Below, in pieces: positions 7,897-16,136 of a stretch of 64,000 bases of DNA. The position numbers were made by a program, and so were the translations under genes. The stretch's first letter is position 1, and each line of letters starts with the position of its first letter. The notes under the pieces were generated by a model. It made no database searches. It was given only the letters and a program-made list of their open reading frames with translations, and was not told the DNA's origin. The DNA lies in contig JBAZOY010000004.1 of NCBI GenBank assembly GCA_041648505.1, positions 21,159 through 85,158 on the forward strand, in the 5' to 3' direction. The stretch comes from JBAZOY01 sp041648505. GTDB taxonomy: Bacteria > Desulfobacterota > Syntrophia > Syntrophales > CG2-30-49-12.

Positions 7897-9384
7897 ATGA
7901 AAAGATTATGTTTTTTTCTAACGCTCTTCGTTTTTTCGTTTTCACTGCCTCTTTTGCCCGCCATAGGAGCGGATACATCCACGGAAATAGAACAGCTCAA
8001 AGGTGAGGTGCAGAAACTTCTCAATAGGATAGAAGAGTTAGAAAAAAAACAAGTAGCAACGGAGGTAAAAACTGTAGAGATAGAAAAAAAGGAGCTGCAA
8101 GCAGGCTATGACAAAGGATTTTATGTAAAGACCGGGGATAAAAGTTTTCTTTTGAAAACCAACTTATTTCTTCAGTTTCGTTATACATATCTTCCCTTTG
8201 ACAGGACAGTCAATGCCAACGATGAAGACTGGAGCAATTTTCTTATCAGAAGGGCCAGAGTAATCTTCTCAGGTAATGCACCCAATAAAGACTGGTTGTA
8301 TTTCTTTCATATCCAGTTAGAACCTTCAAGTACTGTTAATCTGCATGATGCTTACGTAACATGGAAACAATATCCCTTTGCCCAGGTACAGTTTGGCCGT
8401 GCCAAGCTGCCCTATGGGTTGGAATTCTGGCAATCCGCGAGTCAGCTCAACGGTGTGGAGCGAAGCATATTCTCCGGTGAAACAGATGTAGACGGTAAGT
8501 CTGATACAAGAAAGTGGCCCGGCGGGAACGCCAATTTTCCGGTTAGTGACGAAGACTCTGTTACAAAATATCCCATCGGTGGTTTGAATCTATTCAGATC
8601 CCAGGGCATCCAACTGCAGGGAGACATTAACCTGTTTGGACAGGAGGGATTCTTACAGTACTGGACAGGCGTTTACAACGGCAGAAATACAAAAGGCAAC
8701 GTAAATATTGACAGTAATCACCTGTGGGTAGGTAGAATCTCCATAAATCCCTTGGGGAAATACAATCTGGTACAGCAAGGTGATATTGATTACAGCCTTA
8801 CCCCTAAGGTTTGCTTTCTTGTCTCAGGCATGCAGTACAAAGACAGGTTAAACAAATATCGGGATACCATTGACAGTAATAACGATGGATACGGTGATGA
8901 ACGACAAACCGCCTATTACGATATAGAGGGAACCGGTTATAACCTGGCCGCTATCCTGAGGTATAGAGGTTTCTCGATGGATGCCGAATACGGATACGAC
9001 CGTTTAGAACAGGACAGAATGGGCGGGTACACATGGGACAGATATGGTTACCGATTTAATGCAGGCTATTTCCTTATACCGAAGAAATTTGAAATAACGG
9101 CAAGATATGCATACGTAAAAAGACTTGACGAAAACACAGCGGAAATGGCCCTCGCCTCGGGTCTTGGAATTGTGAGTGTCAATGGCGGGACGAACAACGC
9201 AATCGAAGATAACCTACAGGAACATACCATCGGTTTAAACTACTTCTTCTTTAGCCACAACCTGAAATTTTTTATGGACTATAGCTATCTGAAAAGAGAT
9301 TTTACACCCTTGCCCGGTTCAACTGTTGCCGTTGATAGCCAGTCTGATAATAGATACAGGGCTATGATGCAGTTCTACTTCTAA
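7897..9384 (+). CDS. outer-membrane porin, phosphate-selective porin O/P family
   Basis: 495 residues with a signal peptide (about 1-25, ending LLPAIGA). A short coiled coil (about 27-60, IEQLKGEVQKLLNRIEELEK) follows, typical of trimeric porins. The rest is a beta-barrel rich in alternating aromatic and polar strands, with the motifs RRARVIFSG and FGRAKLPYGLEFW that mark OprP/OprO proteins. The protein ends in a C-terminal aromatic residue (MMQFYF), the outer-membrane assembly signal. It lies 26 bases after the TupA-like gene on the same strand, which suggests a pair for oxyanion uptake (tungstate, phosphate or similar). Substrate is not determinable from sequence. Confidence 0.88.
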   Translation: MKRLCFFLTLFVFSFSLPLLPAIGADTSTEIEQLKGEVQKLLNRIEELEKKQVATEVKTVEIEKKELQAGYDKGFYVKTGDKSFLLKTNLFLQFRYTYLPFDRTVNANDEDWSNFLIRRARVIFSGNAPNKDWLYFFHIQLEPSSTVNLHDAYVTWKQYPFAQVQFGRAKLPYGLEFWQSASQLNGVERSIFSGETDVDGKSDTRKWPGGNANFPVSDEDSVTKYPIGGLNLFRSQGIQLQGDINLFGQEGFLQYWTGVYNGRNTKGNVNIDSNHLWVGRISINPLGKYNLVQQGDIDYSLTPKVCFLVSGMQYKDRLNKYRDTIDSNNDGYGDERQTAYYDIEGTGYNLAAILRYRGFSMDAEYGYDRLEQDRMGGYTWDRYGYRFNAGYFLIPKKFEITARYAYVKRLDENTAEMALASGLGIVSVNGGTNNAIEDNLQEHTIGLNYFFFSHNLKFFMDYSYLKRDFTPLPGSTVAVDSQSDNRYRAMMQFYF

Positions 9385-9506
9385 CAGCAATGGAAAAAGA
9401 CTTTTCAGGAACCAGCTTCTGACTTCCATGGCTCTCCCGAGTAGCTTAAGGAGGAGTACCTTGCCCCCTGGGGTCGCTTGCAATGAGCTGATATGTGCCT
9501 TTCTAT

Positions 9507-10448
9507 TTATGCACCCAGGAATGTCTCACGGACAGCAGGGAAATACTCGATCATCCCTCCTTTTTGAATCAGCTCATAATGGAAAAGGAACACTATGTCA
9601 TCAGCACAGTAATTGCGTGACCTCATTGGTTCTGCAAGATCAGTTTTACCACCAAATAATATTCCCTCTTCAACTATCCTGGAGCGATCGTACCCCTTGT
9701 CCAATTTCCTGGAAATCAAAGTCTCACGATCGTATATAACTTTTAAACATCTTTTCAAGGATGGTTTGCTGTCTTCTTTTAATATGATTCCATTATGGCA
9801 GGTGATTACTAAATCAATATCAAGCTCCATCAACCGCAGAATAGAACTGATATGTTCGACCAAACTGCAGTTTGAAAAACCATACCATGGCCCCACCTTA
9901 TCAAGGCCAATATCACCCGGAAACAAAATCTTGTCTCTTGGGAAATAGAATGAATTATGTGCCGGTGAATGTCCGGGAGACCTGATAACTTTCATAAAAT
10001 TCCGATCTCGAAAACCAAAATCTGTTTTGTCGTCGTAAGAACGATAGTTGTCGAGTTCTTTATACCCATATCCAATGAGTTTTTTTTGCCATAACAGCTG
10101 CATATTCTTATCATCCGGCGCCAGCTGGTTTAAGTAATTCTCGATATTAGTTAAATAGATCTCTTCTCCGGAGGGAACAAATATCTCTGCATTCGTATAA
10201 GCTGCTGCAATTGGCATGAAAGCAGAATGATCGACGTGGAAATGGCTGGCAATGACAATGTCGGGTTGCAGATTTTGTAGAAGACTTGGTGTATCTATAC
10301 TGCCTGCATAGGTATCAATCACGATACTCGGGTTGGAATGAACTATTACCCCGGAACAAACATATTGCCCTCTTATATTCACATATTGCCCTCGCATATT
10401 TGAAGGTTCTATATATTCAATTTCCTCCGTTATCTTTGTCCGCTTCAT
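9507..10448 (-). CDS. metallo-beta-lactamase-fold hydrolase
   Basis: 313 residues with the MBL metal motif SHFHVDHSAF (HxHxDH), a second histidine in RSPGHSPAH, an aspartate in FPGDIGLD and a distal histidine in ITCHNG, so both metal sites look complete. Function is unknown: such proteins include glyoxalases, quorum-lactonases and thioesterases. The N-terminus carries a short tandem repeat (RGQYVNI then RGQYVCS). It stands alone between the convergent porin gene and ddl. The start at 10448 (MKRTKITEEIEYIE) is accepted because the repeat and first strand follow directly. Confidence 0.8.
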   Translation of the reverse strand: MKRTKITEEIEYIEPSNMRGQYVNIRGQYVCSGVIVHSNPSIVIDTYAGSIDTPSLLQNLQPDIVIASHFHVDHSAFMPIAAAYTNAEIFVPSGEEIYLTNIENYLNQLAPDDKNMQLLWQKKLIGYGYKELDNYRSYDDKTDFGFRDRNFMKVIRSPGHSPAHNSFYFPRDKILFPGDIGLDKVGPWYGFSNCSLVEHISSILRLMELDIDLVITCHNGIILKEDSKPSLKRCLKVIYDRETLISRKLDKGYDRSRIVEEGILFGGKTDLAEPMRSRNYCADDIVFLFHYELIQKGGMIEYFPAVRETFLGA

Positions 10449-10639
10449 AAAAAATTATAGGTGGTGTTTTTTATTCTGAATCCAGGGTCGGTTTTGCGAA
10501 ACAAGGCTTTTATCAGCATGACTTATTTAATCAATAATATAAGTTAGAATGGGGTTCATGATTTAAATATTGAACTGACCCGTCTTTAAGACGCACCTTT
10601 ATCGGTTGCACTCCACTAAACGGTTCGATCAATCCTTTG

Positions 10640-11746
10640 TTAAACCAATTCATAACTCGTGCGCAGTTTTCTTTCTTCAACATGACGTTTAAGCGCCAGC
10701 TCTATCAAACGATCGATAAGGTTTTTGTAAGGAATTCCACTTGCTTCCCATAATTTTGGATACATACTGATAGATGTAAAACCAGGGATTGTATTAAGTT
10801 CATTGACAAGAACAGTTCCGTCGTTCTTTAGAAAACAATCGACCCTGGCCATTCCCTCACAGCAAATCGCTTTGAAAGCGCGGATGGATAGTTCCTTTAC
10901 TTTATGTACAGTTTCCTCAGAAAGATTTGCCGGAATGTCCAGCACAGCTCCATTTTCGTCGAGGTACTTTGCCTCGTATGAATAGAACTCATGAGAAGGC
11001 AAGACTTCCCCGGGAACAGATGCCAGTGGGTTTTCGTTTCCCAGAACGGCACATTCGATCTCCCGGCCTTCAACAAATTCTTCGATCAAGACCTTATTGT
11101 CGAACTGGAAGGCGTTGTATAGTGCAGACGTGAATTCATCAGCATTGTGCACCTTATACACTCCGACCGAAGATCCTAAATTAGCCGGTTTTATAAAGAA
11201 AGGTACTCCAAAATATGTTTGGATTTGTTCGTAAATCAATTGTCCGCGTTCATGCGCGTAAACAGTCTTGAAATTACAGACAGGTATCCCCTCTTCTCTT
11301 AAAAGACGCTTCATTACATCCTTGTCCATACCAACCGCAGAACCCAGAACACTTGAGCCCACAAAAGGAATGCCTGCAAGTTTCAAAAAACCCTGGACCG
11401 TACCATCCTCACCAAAAGGACCATGTAGGACAGGAAAAACAACATCAACCGCTTCAACAGGTTCCTGACTACCCACGCGTACCAGATTTCCATCGCACTG
11501 CCCGGGGATGAGGGCAAGATAATTGTCGCCCCGGCCCAGTGAGATTATTTCTGGGTTGTCAGGATTAAGGATAGGCCGGGATGAATCGCCTATTTGCCAT
11601 CGACCTTCCTTATCGATGCCTATCAATAGAATGTCGTATCTATCGCGATCAATTGCCGCTATTATATTTTTCGCTGATTGGAGAGAAGCTTCATGCTCTG
11701 CGGATTTTCCGCCAAAGAGAATCCCAACCCGAAGTTTTTTAGACAT
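10640..11746 (-). CDS. ddl: D-alanine--D-alanine ligase
   Basis: ATP-grasp enzyme that makes the D-Ala-D-Ala dipeptide for peptidoglycan. 368 residues, typical of the longer DdlA-type enzymes. Motifs are GILFGGKSAEHEASLQSAKN at the N-terminus, HGPFGEDGTVQG, VGSSVLGSAVGMDKDVMK, FIKPANLGSSVGV (nucleotide-binding loop), EGREIECAVLG, and the Mg-binding end VLVNELNTIPGFTSISMYPK. GAGGAAAATAA precedes the ATG. It is a single gene and follows the small LapA-like gene only distantly (77 bases), so it is probably transcribed separately. Confidence 0.97.
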   Translation of the reverse strand: MSKKLRVGILFGGKSAEHEASLQSAKNIIAAIDRDRYDILLIGIDKEGRWQIGDSSRPILNPDNPEIISLGRGDNYLALIPGQCDGNLVRVGSQEPVEAVDVVFPVLHGPFGEDGTVQGFLKLAGIPFVGSSVLGSAVGMDKDVMKRLLREEGIPVCNFKTVYAHERGQLIYEQIQTYFGVPFFIKPANLGSSVGVYKVHNADEFTSALYNAFQFDNKVLIEEFVEGREIECAVLGNENPLASVPGEVLPSHEFYSYEAKYLDENGAVLDIPANLSEETVHKVKELSIRAFKAICCEGMARVDCFLKNDGTVLVNELNTIPGFTSISMYPKLWEASGIPYKNLIDRLIELALKRHVEERKLRTSYELV

Positions 11747-11780
11747 TTATTTTCCTCGTTGATCGAAAGGTGAACTCACC

Positions 11781-11822
11781 AGCACGTGAAGCAAAGCGGA
11801 GCGCTTCCGTGCACATACAGTT
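11781..11822 (-). terminator. hairpin between lapA-like gene and ddl
   Basis: An imperfect inverted repeat, GCACGTGAAGC ... GCTTCCGTGC, with one bulged base and a 10-base loop, lies just downstream of the leftward LapA-like gene and upstream of ddl. No strong T-run follows, so a factor-independent terminator is possible but weak. It could equally be a REP-like unit. Confidence 0.3.
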
Positions 11823-11823
11823 G

Positions 11824-12042
11824 TTAAACACTATGATCAGGTTTATTTTTACGATATTCCAGGTAACCGTGCAGAAACCACCCAATTATGATCCCGATAG
11901 CTAACAGGAAAAAAATAAGCAGGGCCCGGGATATCTGGATTGACCAGAATAGAAATTGGATCTCTACAACGGCCACGTTTTGGATTAAGAATAGCACAAC
12001 AAGACCAGCAACGATCAGAATAAGAACCAATTTGTAATTCAT
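11824..12042 (-). CDS. small LapA-domain inner-membrane protein
   Basis: 72 residues when started at ATG 12042, which has an ideal AAAGGAGG site six bases upstream; an upstream in-frame start at 12117 lacks one. Two membrane helices (about 4-22 and 38-60) flank the motif NVAVVEIQFLFWSIQISRAL, the hallmark of the lipopolysaccharide-assembly protein A (LapA/DUF1049) domain. The tail is basic (GYLEYRKNKPDHSV). In E. coli LapA/LapB regulate LpxC turnover, but stand-alone LapA-domain proteins like this one are widespread and mostly uncharacterised. Confidence 0.8.
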   Translation of the reverse strand: MNYKLVLILIVAGLVVLFLIQNVAVVEIQFLFWSIQISRALLIFFLLAIGIIIGWFLHGYLEYRKNKPDHSV

Positions 12043-12349
12043 TGAAACCTCCTTTATGCGCGGTGGAAAGAATGTTTGTTTGTGTCTAATGTAAAAGTTT
12101 TTACGGCGCAGAGTCAACGCAAAAGTATTATACTTTTTAATCCATTACCGTATAATTTTCCATCATAACATTCATGATACGCAGCAATATAAGAATAGTG
12201 TCTAGACTAGCTGAGCATAAGTGAATATGCTAAAAAGCTGGTCATGACAATAACTAACCAGTACGTAAAGCGTTCAAGAATTTCTGAGGCCAAATTTTGA
12301 GAGTTTATCAGGTATTTTTCTGGATTTGGACACTTGTAAAATTGCTCTT

Positions 12350-12466
12350 TTGACAGGATCAATCTTTTATCTTCATCTCAAAGAGCGTGAGTTCCGATTC
12401 AATTATCGGAACCAAAATATCTACCAAGTACTTCTAAAAATGATGAGGAAAAAACCTCCCAGTTAG
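12350..12466 (+). pseudogene. transposase C-terminal remnant (IS1595/IS1016-like)
   Basis: The plus strand reads through ...GSIFYLHLKEREFRFNYRN, then QNIYQVLLKMMRKKPPS and a TAG at 12464-12466. The block LHLKExEFRFNxR followed by LLKxLR is the characteristic end of IS1595/IS1016-family transposases. The DDE core is missing upstream: the preceding 200 bases have no homologous frame that I can see. It is an insertion-sequence relic inside the 490-base gap 12118-12609, which otherwise shows nothing. Confidence 0.6.
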
Positions 12467-12609
12467 TTCAGGCCCAAATTTAATTATAATAAAAAATAGG
12501 GGAACTCTTTTTTAATTATTTCTGTACAAAGACGATATGGCACCTTTTTATAGACAAAACCCTTACCTTCCAGTGGATAGGTCCTTGTTAAAAATACACT
12601 TTCATTTTC

Positions 12610-13095
12610 TCAACAAAATTCCCTTGCGACCCAATCGCCCACGTAGTGCGTGATTGTGATCACGCCCAGGGCAATTAATAAATGTTCGACCACTACCACG
12701 AAAGTCTTTCCCCCGTTTCTCTTTGCAAGCAAATAACTTAGGAAACAAAGGAGGGATAATCCCCAACAAATACCAACTAAAATTGCGGTCGGCAAAGGAA
12801 ACATCAAAACCGGTATCAGGAACATCAACGCCACCAGGAACTTCGATATAAAGGTCATAGTAGTAGCTTCCCATACCTCCCTTGTAGCAACCGTATTTTT
12901 TGCTTCTTCTGAAATATGGATTCCCAGCGCGTCAGAAAATGCATCAGCAATCGCGATAGTAATAATTCCACCTATAACAGCAATTTTTGAATGTGTTCCG
13001 GAATGAAGACCTACCATGAGGCCTAATGTTGTAATTACACCTGAAGTTAATCCGAAGCACATACCTGTCATCAGCGAATTTTTTATAGCTGCCAT
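12610..13095 (-). CDS. VIT1/CCC1-like membrane protein (putative Fe/Mn transporter)
   Basis: 161 residues with about five hydrophobic segments. The N-terminal block GMCFGLTSGVITTLGLMVGL and the following GGIITIAIADAFSDALGIH resemble the first two helices of the VIT1/CCC1 family. That family moves Fe2+ or Mn2+ out of the cytosol; there the aspartate in the ADAxSxALG motif lines the path. EEAKN corresponds to the short acidic stretch after helix 2, although the long metal-binding domain of plant VIT1 is absent. It lies 169 bases downstream of feoB in the same direction, which supports an iron role. AGGAGCAATT precedes the ATG. Substrate inferred. Confidence 0.65.
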   Translation of the reverse strand: MAAIKNSLMTGMCFGLTSGVITTLGLMVGLHSGTHSKIAVIGGIITIAIADAFSDALGIHISEEAKNTVATREVWEATTMTFISKFLVALMFLIPVLMFPLPTAILVGICWGLSLLCFLSYLLAKRNGGKTFVVVVEHLLIALGVITITHYVGDWVAREFC

Positions 13096-13264
13096 AATTG
13101 CTCCTCGAGACTTTTATGGAATATTGAAAATTTGCAAACCAAATTTAGCAGGTAATTTCCCGCCCTCACCGGGGTAAAGGGAACCTTCTAGGAACACCGT
13201 ATGTGCGGAAGGAAAGGAAGAGAATAGTGGCCAAGGAAGGCGTTAAAAAATAATTTTACAAATG

Positions 13265-15514
13265 CTACAGTCCAATCCATAGCGCAAAATGGTAGGCAAC
13301 AACCCCTCCCAGTAAAGAAACAGCAATCATCAAACCTAAAGAAACTATCAGCCATTTCCAGCTTCCCATCTCCTGCTTCATGACGGCCATGGTTGCTACG
13401 CAGGGGATAATAAGCATCAGCACGACCAGAAAGGAAAGTGCCGAGGCAGGACTCATCACTCCGGGCAGTACATTCATCAGCCCCTCTTCGCCTACACCGT
13501 AGAGAACACCGAGAGTGGCAATGGCATTTTCTTTTGCTACCGTACTTGTCAGTAAAGCAGTTATCATCTTCCAATCAAGCCCCATAGGTTGACCAATAGG
13601 TTCCAGAAAACGTCCTATCGCTGATAGAATACTGGTTTCTACGTTTCCATAAGGCAACCATGACAATAACCATACCAAAACGGAAACTGTAAAAATTACG
13701 GTTCCCGCCCTCTTTAAAAAAGCAACAGTCCTCATCCATATTACAATCCCGATAGTCCTCGGGTTAGGTTTATGATAAAGGGGAAGTTCCATGATGAAAG
13801 GCATCGGTTCTTCCCGCAAGAAAAAAGTATGTGCCAGCATACCTATTATACCCAGGACAAGGATGTTCATGGTCAGCAATGACCATGAAACAAGTGCCGC
13901 ACGGTTTGCAAATATGGCTGCGGCAACAAAAGTAAGGACGGCCAGCCGGGCCGTGCATGGAATAAAGGGAGAGAGGAATATGGTCAGTAACCTGGCTTTT
14001 TTTGATTCCACAATCCTCGATCCGAGGACGGCGGGCACATTGCACCCAAAACCAAGGCACAAGGGGATAAAACTCTTTCCGTGAAGTCCCATAAGGTGCA
14101 TGAATCTGTCCATTACAAATGCCGCTCTTGCCATGTAGCCGACATCCTCGAGAACAGCCATGGCAGCAAAGAATATCAGCAGGATGGGAAGAAAGGTCAA
14201 GACAGCTCCAACTCCGCCGATCACGCCGTCTATAACTAAGCCTCTCATCCAGGAAGGAGCCGTAACGAATATTGGTTCCATCCACCCGGCAAGAGAACTA
14301 ACCACCCGTTCAAGATATCTTTGCAGGGGAGCACCTATACTGTAGGTTAGAAAAAAAACAAGGGCAATGACTCCGAGTAGAATAGGAATACCCAATATGG
14401 GACGGGTTAGGATATGGTCTATACGGTCGGTGATAGTAATCTGCCCCATCTTGAACCTTGAAACAGCAGCCCTGGTGATCTCTTCTATCCAGCCATATCT
14501 TCCATCGACAACAGCATGGAGGGAATCTTCGTGTTCCATGAGCAGCGATTTTATCTCGTCCCAGATGTGAGAAGGTACAAGACCCTCCATCATTCCTAAG
14601 ATATCGGGATCTCCTTCCATAAGTTTGATTACAATCCATTGAACGGTATAGGGGGGGGTACAATATTTTTCTGTCAGTTCCACGAGTCTGAGGAAAACGT
14701 CCCTGTGGTTCATGGCGACATCAGGAATCCTGGGTTTATATTCTACCTCCTTTCGGCTGATGGCAATGATCTGAGAAACGACATCTTTTATTCCTTTATT
14801 TTTCGTGGCCACCATAGGGATAACAGGTATGCCGAGAGATTTCCGGATGGCTTTTATATCAATTTGGATCCCCTGATTTTCCGCAACATCCATCATATTG
14901 ATGGCAACGATGACGGGAGGACCTAAAAGCAGCAACTCGCTAAGGAGATAAAGGCTTCTTTCAAGCGCCGATGCATTCACCAGCAGGACAATCACGTCGG
15001 GACTTGTACTGATAATAAAATTCCTGGCGATCCTTTCCTCTTCCGAGAAGGCGGTAAGGCTGTAGGTACCCGGTAGGTCCACAATCTGTATTTCTATATT
15101 GTCAGAGACAAAGGTGCCCTCTTTTTTCTCCACTGTTTTTCCGGGCCAGTTGCCGACATGCTGAGACAATCCGGTTAGGATGTTGAAAACAGTTGACTTA
15201 CCCACATTAGGTTGACCTGCGAAGGCAACGAGAATTTTTTTCTTGCCATTTGCCTGCTTAATTTCCTCCTGAGAAGGGTGGATCCTGTACACCATGATCT
15301 TTTCCGCTTCTCCCCTTCCCAGCCCTACCCTTGTCCCGGCAACATGGACAATGACCGGACCTCCTCCGGTATTCTGGAGAATATTAATTTTCGTGTTTGT
15401 AATGATTCCCATGCCGGCCAGTCTTGCCGTCAGACCCTTTCCCCCGGCAATGGCATGTATAATCCCCTCTTCCCCCTCTTTCATGGAGGTAACAGAGATC
15501 AGTTCACTATCCAT
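13265..15514 (-). CDS. feoB: ferrous iron transporter FeoB with fused N-terminal FeoA domain
   Basis: 749 residues. Residues 1-75 form a FeoA SH3-like domain (LTARLAGMGIITNTKINIL, VGLGRGEAEKIMV). Residues about 92-260 are the GTPase domain with P-loop GQPNVGKS (100-107), G3 DLPGTYSL, G4 INMMDVAE and a helical GDI segment. From about 370 on lies the membrane part with two Gate motifs, ending in several helices. It imports Fe2+ across the inner membrane. FeoA and FeoB are usually separate; fusions occur in anaerobes. Its ATG overlaps the stop of the GGDEF gene by 8 bases, and a VIT-like gene follows. Confidence 0.95.
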   Translation of the reverse strand: MDSELISVTSMKEGEEGIIHAIAGGKGLTARLAGMGIITNTKINILQNTGGGPVIVHVAGTRVGLGRGEAEKIMVYRIHPSQEEIKQANGKKKILVAFAGQPNVGKSTVFNILTGLSQHVGNWPGKTVEKKEGTFVSDNIEIQIVDLPGTYSLTAFSEEERIARNFIISTSPDVIVLLVNASALERSLYLLSELLLLGPPVIVAINMMDVAENQGIQIDIKAIRKSLGIPVIPMVATKNKGIKDVVSQIIAISRKEVEYKPRIPDVAMNHRDVFLRLVELTEKYCTPPYTVQWIVIKLMEGDPDILGMMEGLVPSHIWDEIKSLLMEHEDSLHAVVDGRYGWIEEITRAAVSRFKMGQITITDRIDHILTRPILGIPILLGVIALVFFLTYSIGAPLQRYLERVVSSLAGWMEPIFVTAPSWMRGLVIDGVIGGVGAVLTFLPILLIFFAAMAVLEDVGYMARAAFVMDRFMHLMGLHGKSFIPLCLGFGCNVPAVLGSRIVESKKARLLTIFLSPFIPCTARLAVLTFVAAAIFANRAALVSWSLLTMNILVLGIIGMLAHTFFLREEPMPFIMELPLYHKPNPRTIGIVIWMRTVAFLKRAGTVIFTVSVLVWLLSWLPYGNVETSILSAIGRFLEPIGQPMGLDWKMITALLTSTVAKENAIATLGVLYGVGEEGLMNVLPGVMSPASALSFLVVLMLIIPCVATMAVMKQEMGSWKWLIVSLGLMIAVSLLGGVVAYHFALWIGL

Positions 15515-16049
15515 TTTCCTGTTTATCCTCTCTTATAGTTGATATTCCGATCCGATTACGCCCGTCATTTTTGGCTTGATATAGCGCTCGATCAGAAGCC
15601 CTGATCAGTTGTTCAGGTGATGAGTCAAGATGGGGTATTAAAGTTGCGCCCCCTAAACTGATTGTAACTACCTCGCTGACCGATGAGCTGCTATGAGAAA
15701 TTCCTAAGGCTTCCACGGTAGTACGCAAAGATTCCGCCACGGATACGGCATCGTTGGCCTCTGTTTCAGGCAGTATAACCACGAATTCCTCACCTCCGTA
15801 ACGCGCTATAAGGTCCCCGGGACGGCGGAGTTTACTGCTGAGGCTCCCGGCTATCTTTTTCAGACATTCGTCCCCCATCTGGTGCCCATAGGTATCATTA
15901 TAGTCCTTAAAGAAATCTATATCAAACATGATCACGGAAAGGGGATGCCCTGCCCGTAAAGCACGTTTCCACTCTTTATTGATGTGTTCGTCAAATTTAC
16001 GTCTGTTTGCTATTTCCGTTAGTCCATCCAGAGACGATAGGCGTTGCAA
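15507..16049 (-). CDS. GGDEF diguanylate cyclase domain, 5'-truncated gene
   Basis: 180 residues from a TTG at 16049, or up to 28 more if the same frame is followed to 16134. It is a complete GGDEF domain: LSSLDGLTEIANRRKFDE, the metal-binding FDIDFFKDYND, and the active loop RYGGEEFVVILPE, i.e. an intact GGEEF signature. It should make c-di-GMP. Upstream codons still read VIAHDITDRKKAEELLQ, the typical end of a PAS/PAC sensor, and then run into a perfect palindrome and the ribD stop, so the sensor part is missing. No ribosome site or ATG is visible. Expression could depend on ribD read-through or coupling. Confidence 0.7.
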   Translation of the reverse strand: MQRLSSLDGLTEIANRRKFDEHINKEWKRALRAGHPLSVIMFDIDFFKDYNDTYGHQMGDECLKKIAGSLSSKLRRPGDLIARYGGEEFVVILPETEANDAVSVAESLRTTVEALGISHSSSSVSEVVTISLGGATLIPHLDSSPEQLIRASDRALYQAKNDGRNRIGISTIREDKQENG

Positions 16050-16091
16050 CAGCTCCTCGGCCTTCTTGCGATCGGTTATATCATGAGCTAT

Positions 16092-16132
16092 AACTAAACA
16101 ACCCTCGACTATAAGTCGAGGGTTGTTTAGTT
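16092..16132. repeat. perfect 19-bp inverted repeat between ribD and GGDEF gene
   Basis: AACTAAACAACCCTCGACT, three bases (ATA), then its exact reverse complement. It begins four bases after the ribD stop in the direction of transcription. It could terminate ribD transcripts, but no T-tract follows. The right arm (minus-strand reading) codes for the natural PAS end (VEGCLV), so the left arm looks like an inverted copy of coding DNA. Confidence 0.85.
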
Positions 16133-16136
16133 CAAT

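Noticed and set aside
13188..13574. Minus frame inside feoB (128 codons) and a similar 171-codon frame at 13770-14285
   Set aside because: Overlap the unambiguous feoB coding frame in shifted phase; compositions rich in Arg, Ser, Cys typical of shadows.
16092..16132. Plain intrinsic terminator for ribD
   Set aside because: The stem is perfect but no T-tract follows and one arm is native coding sequence; kept as a repeat instead.
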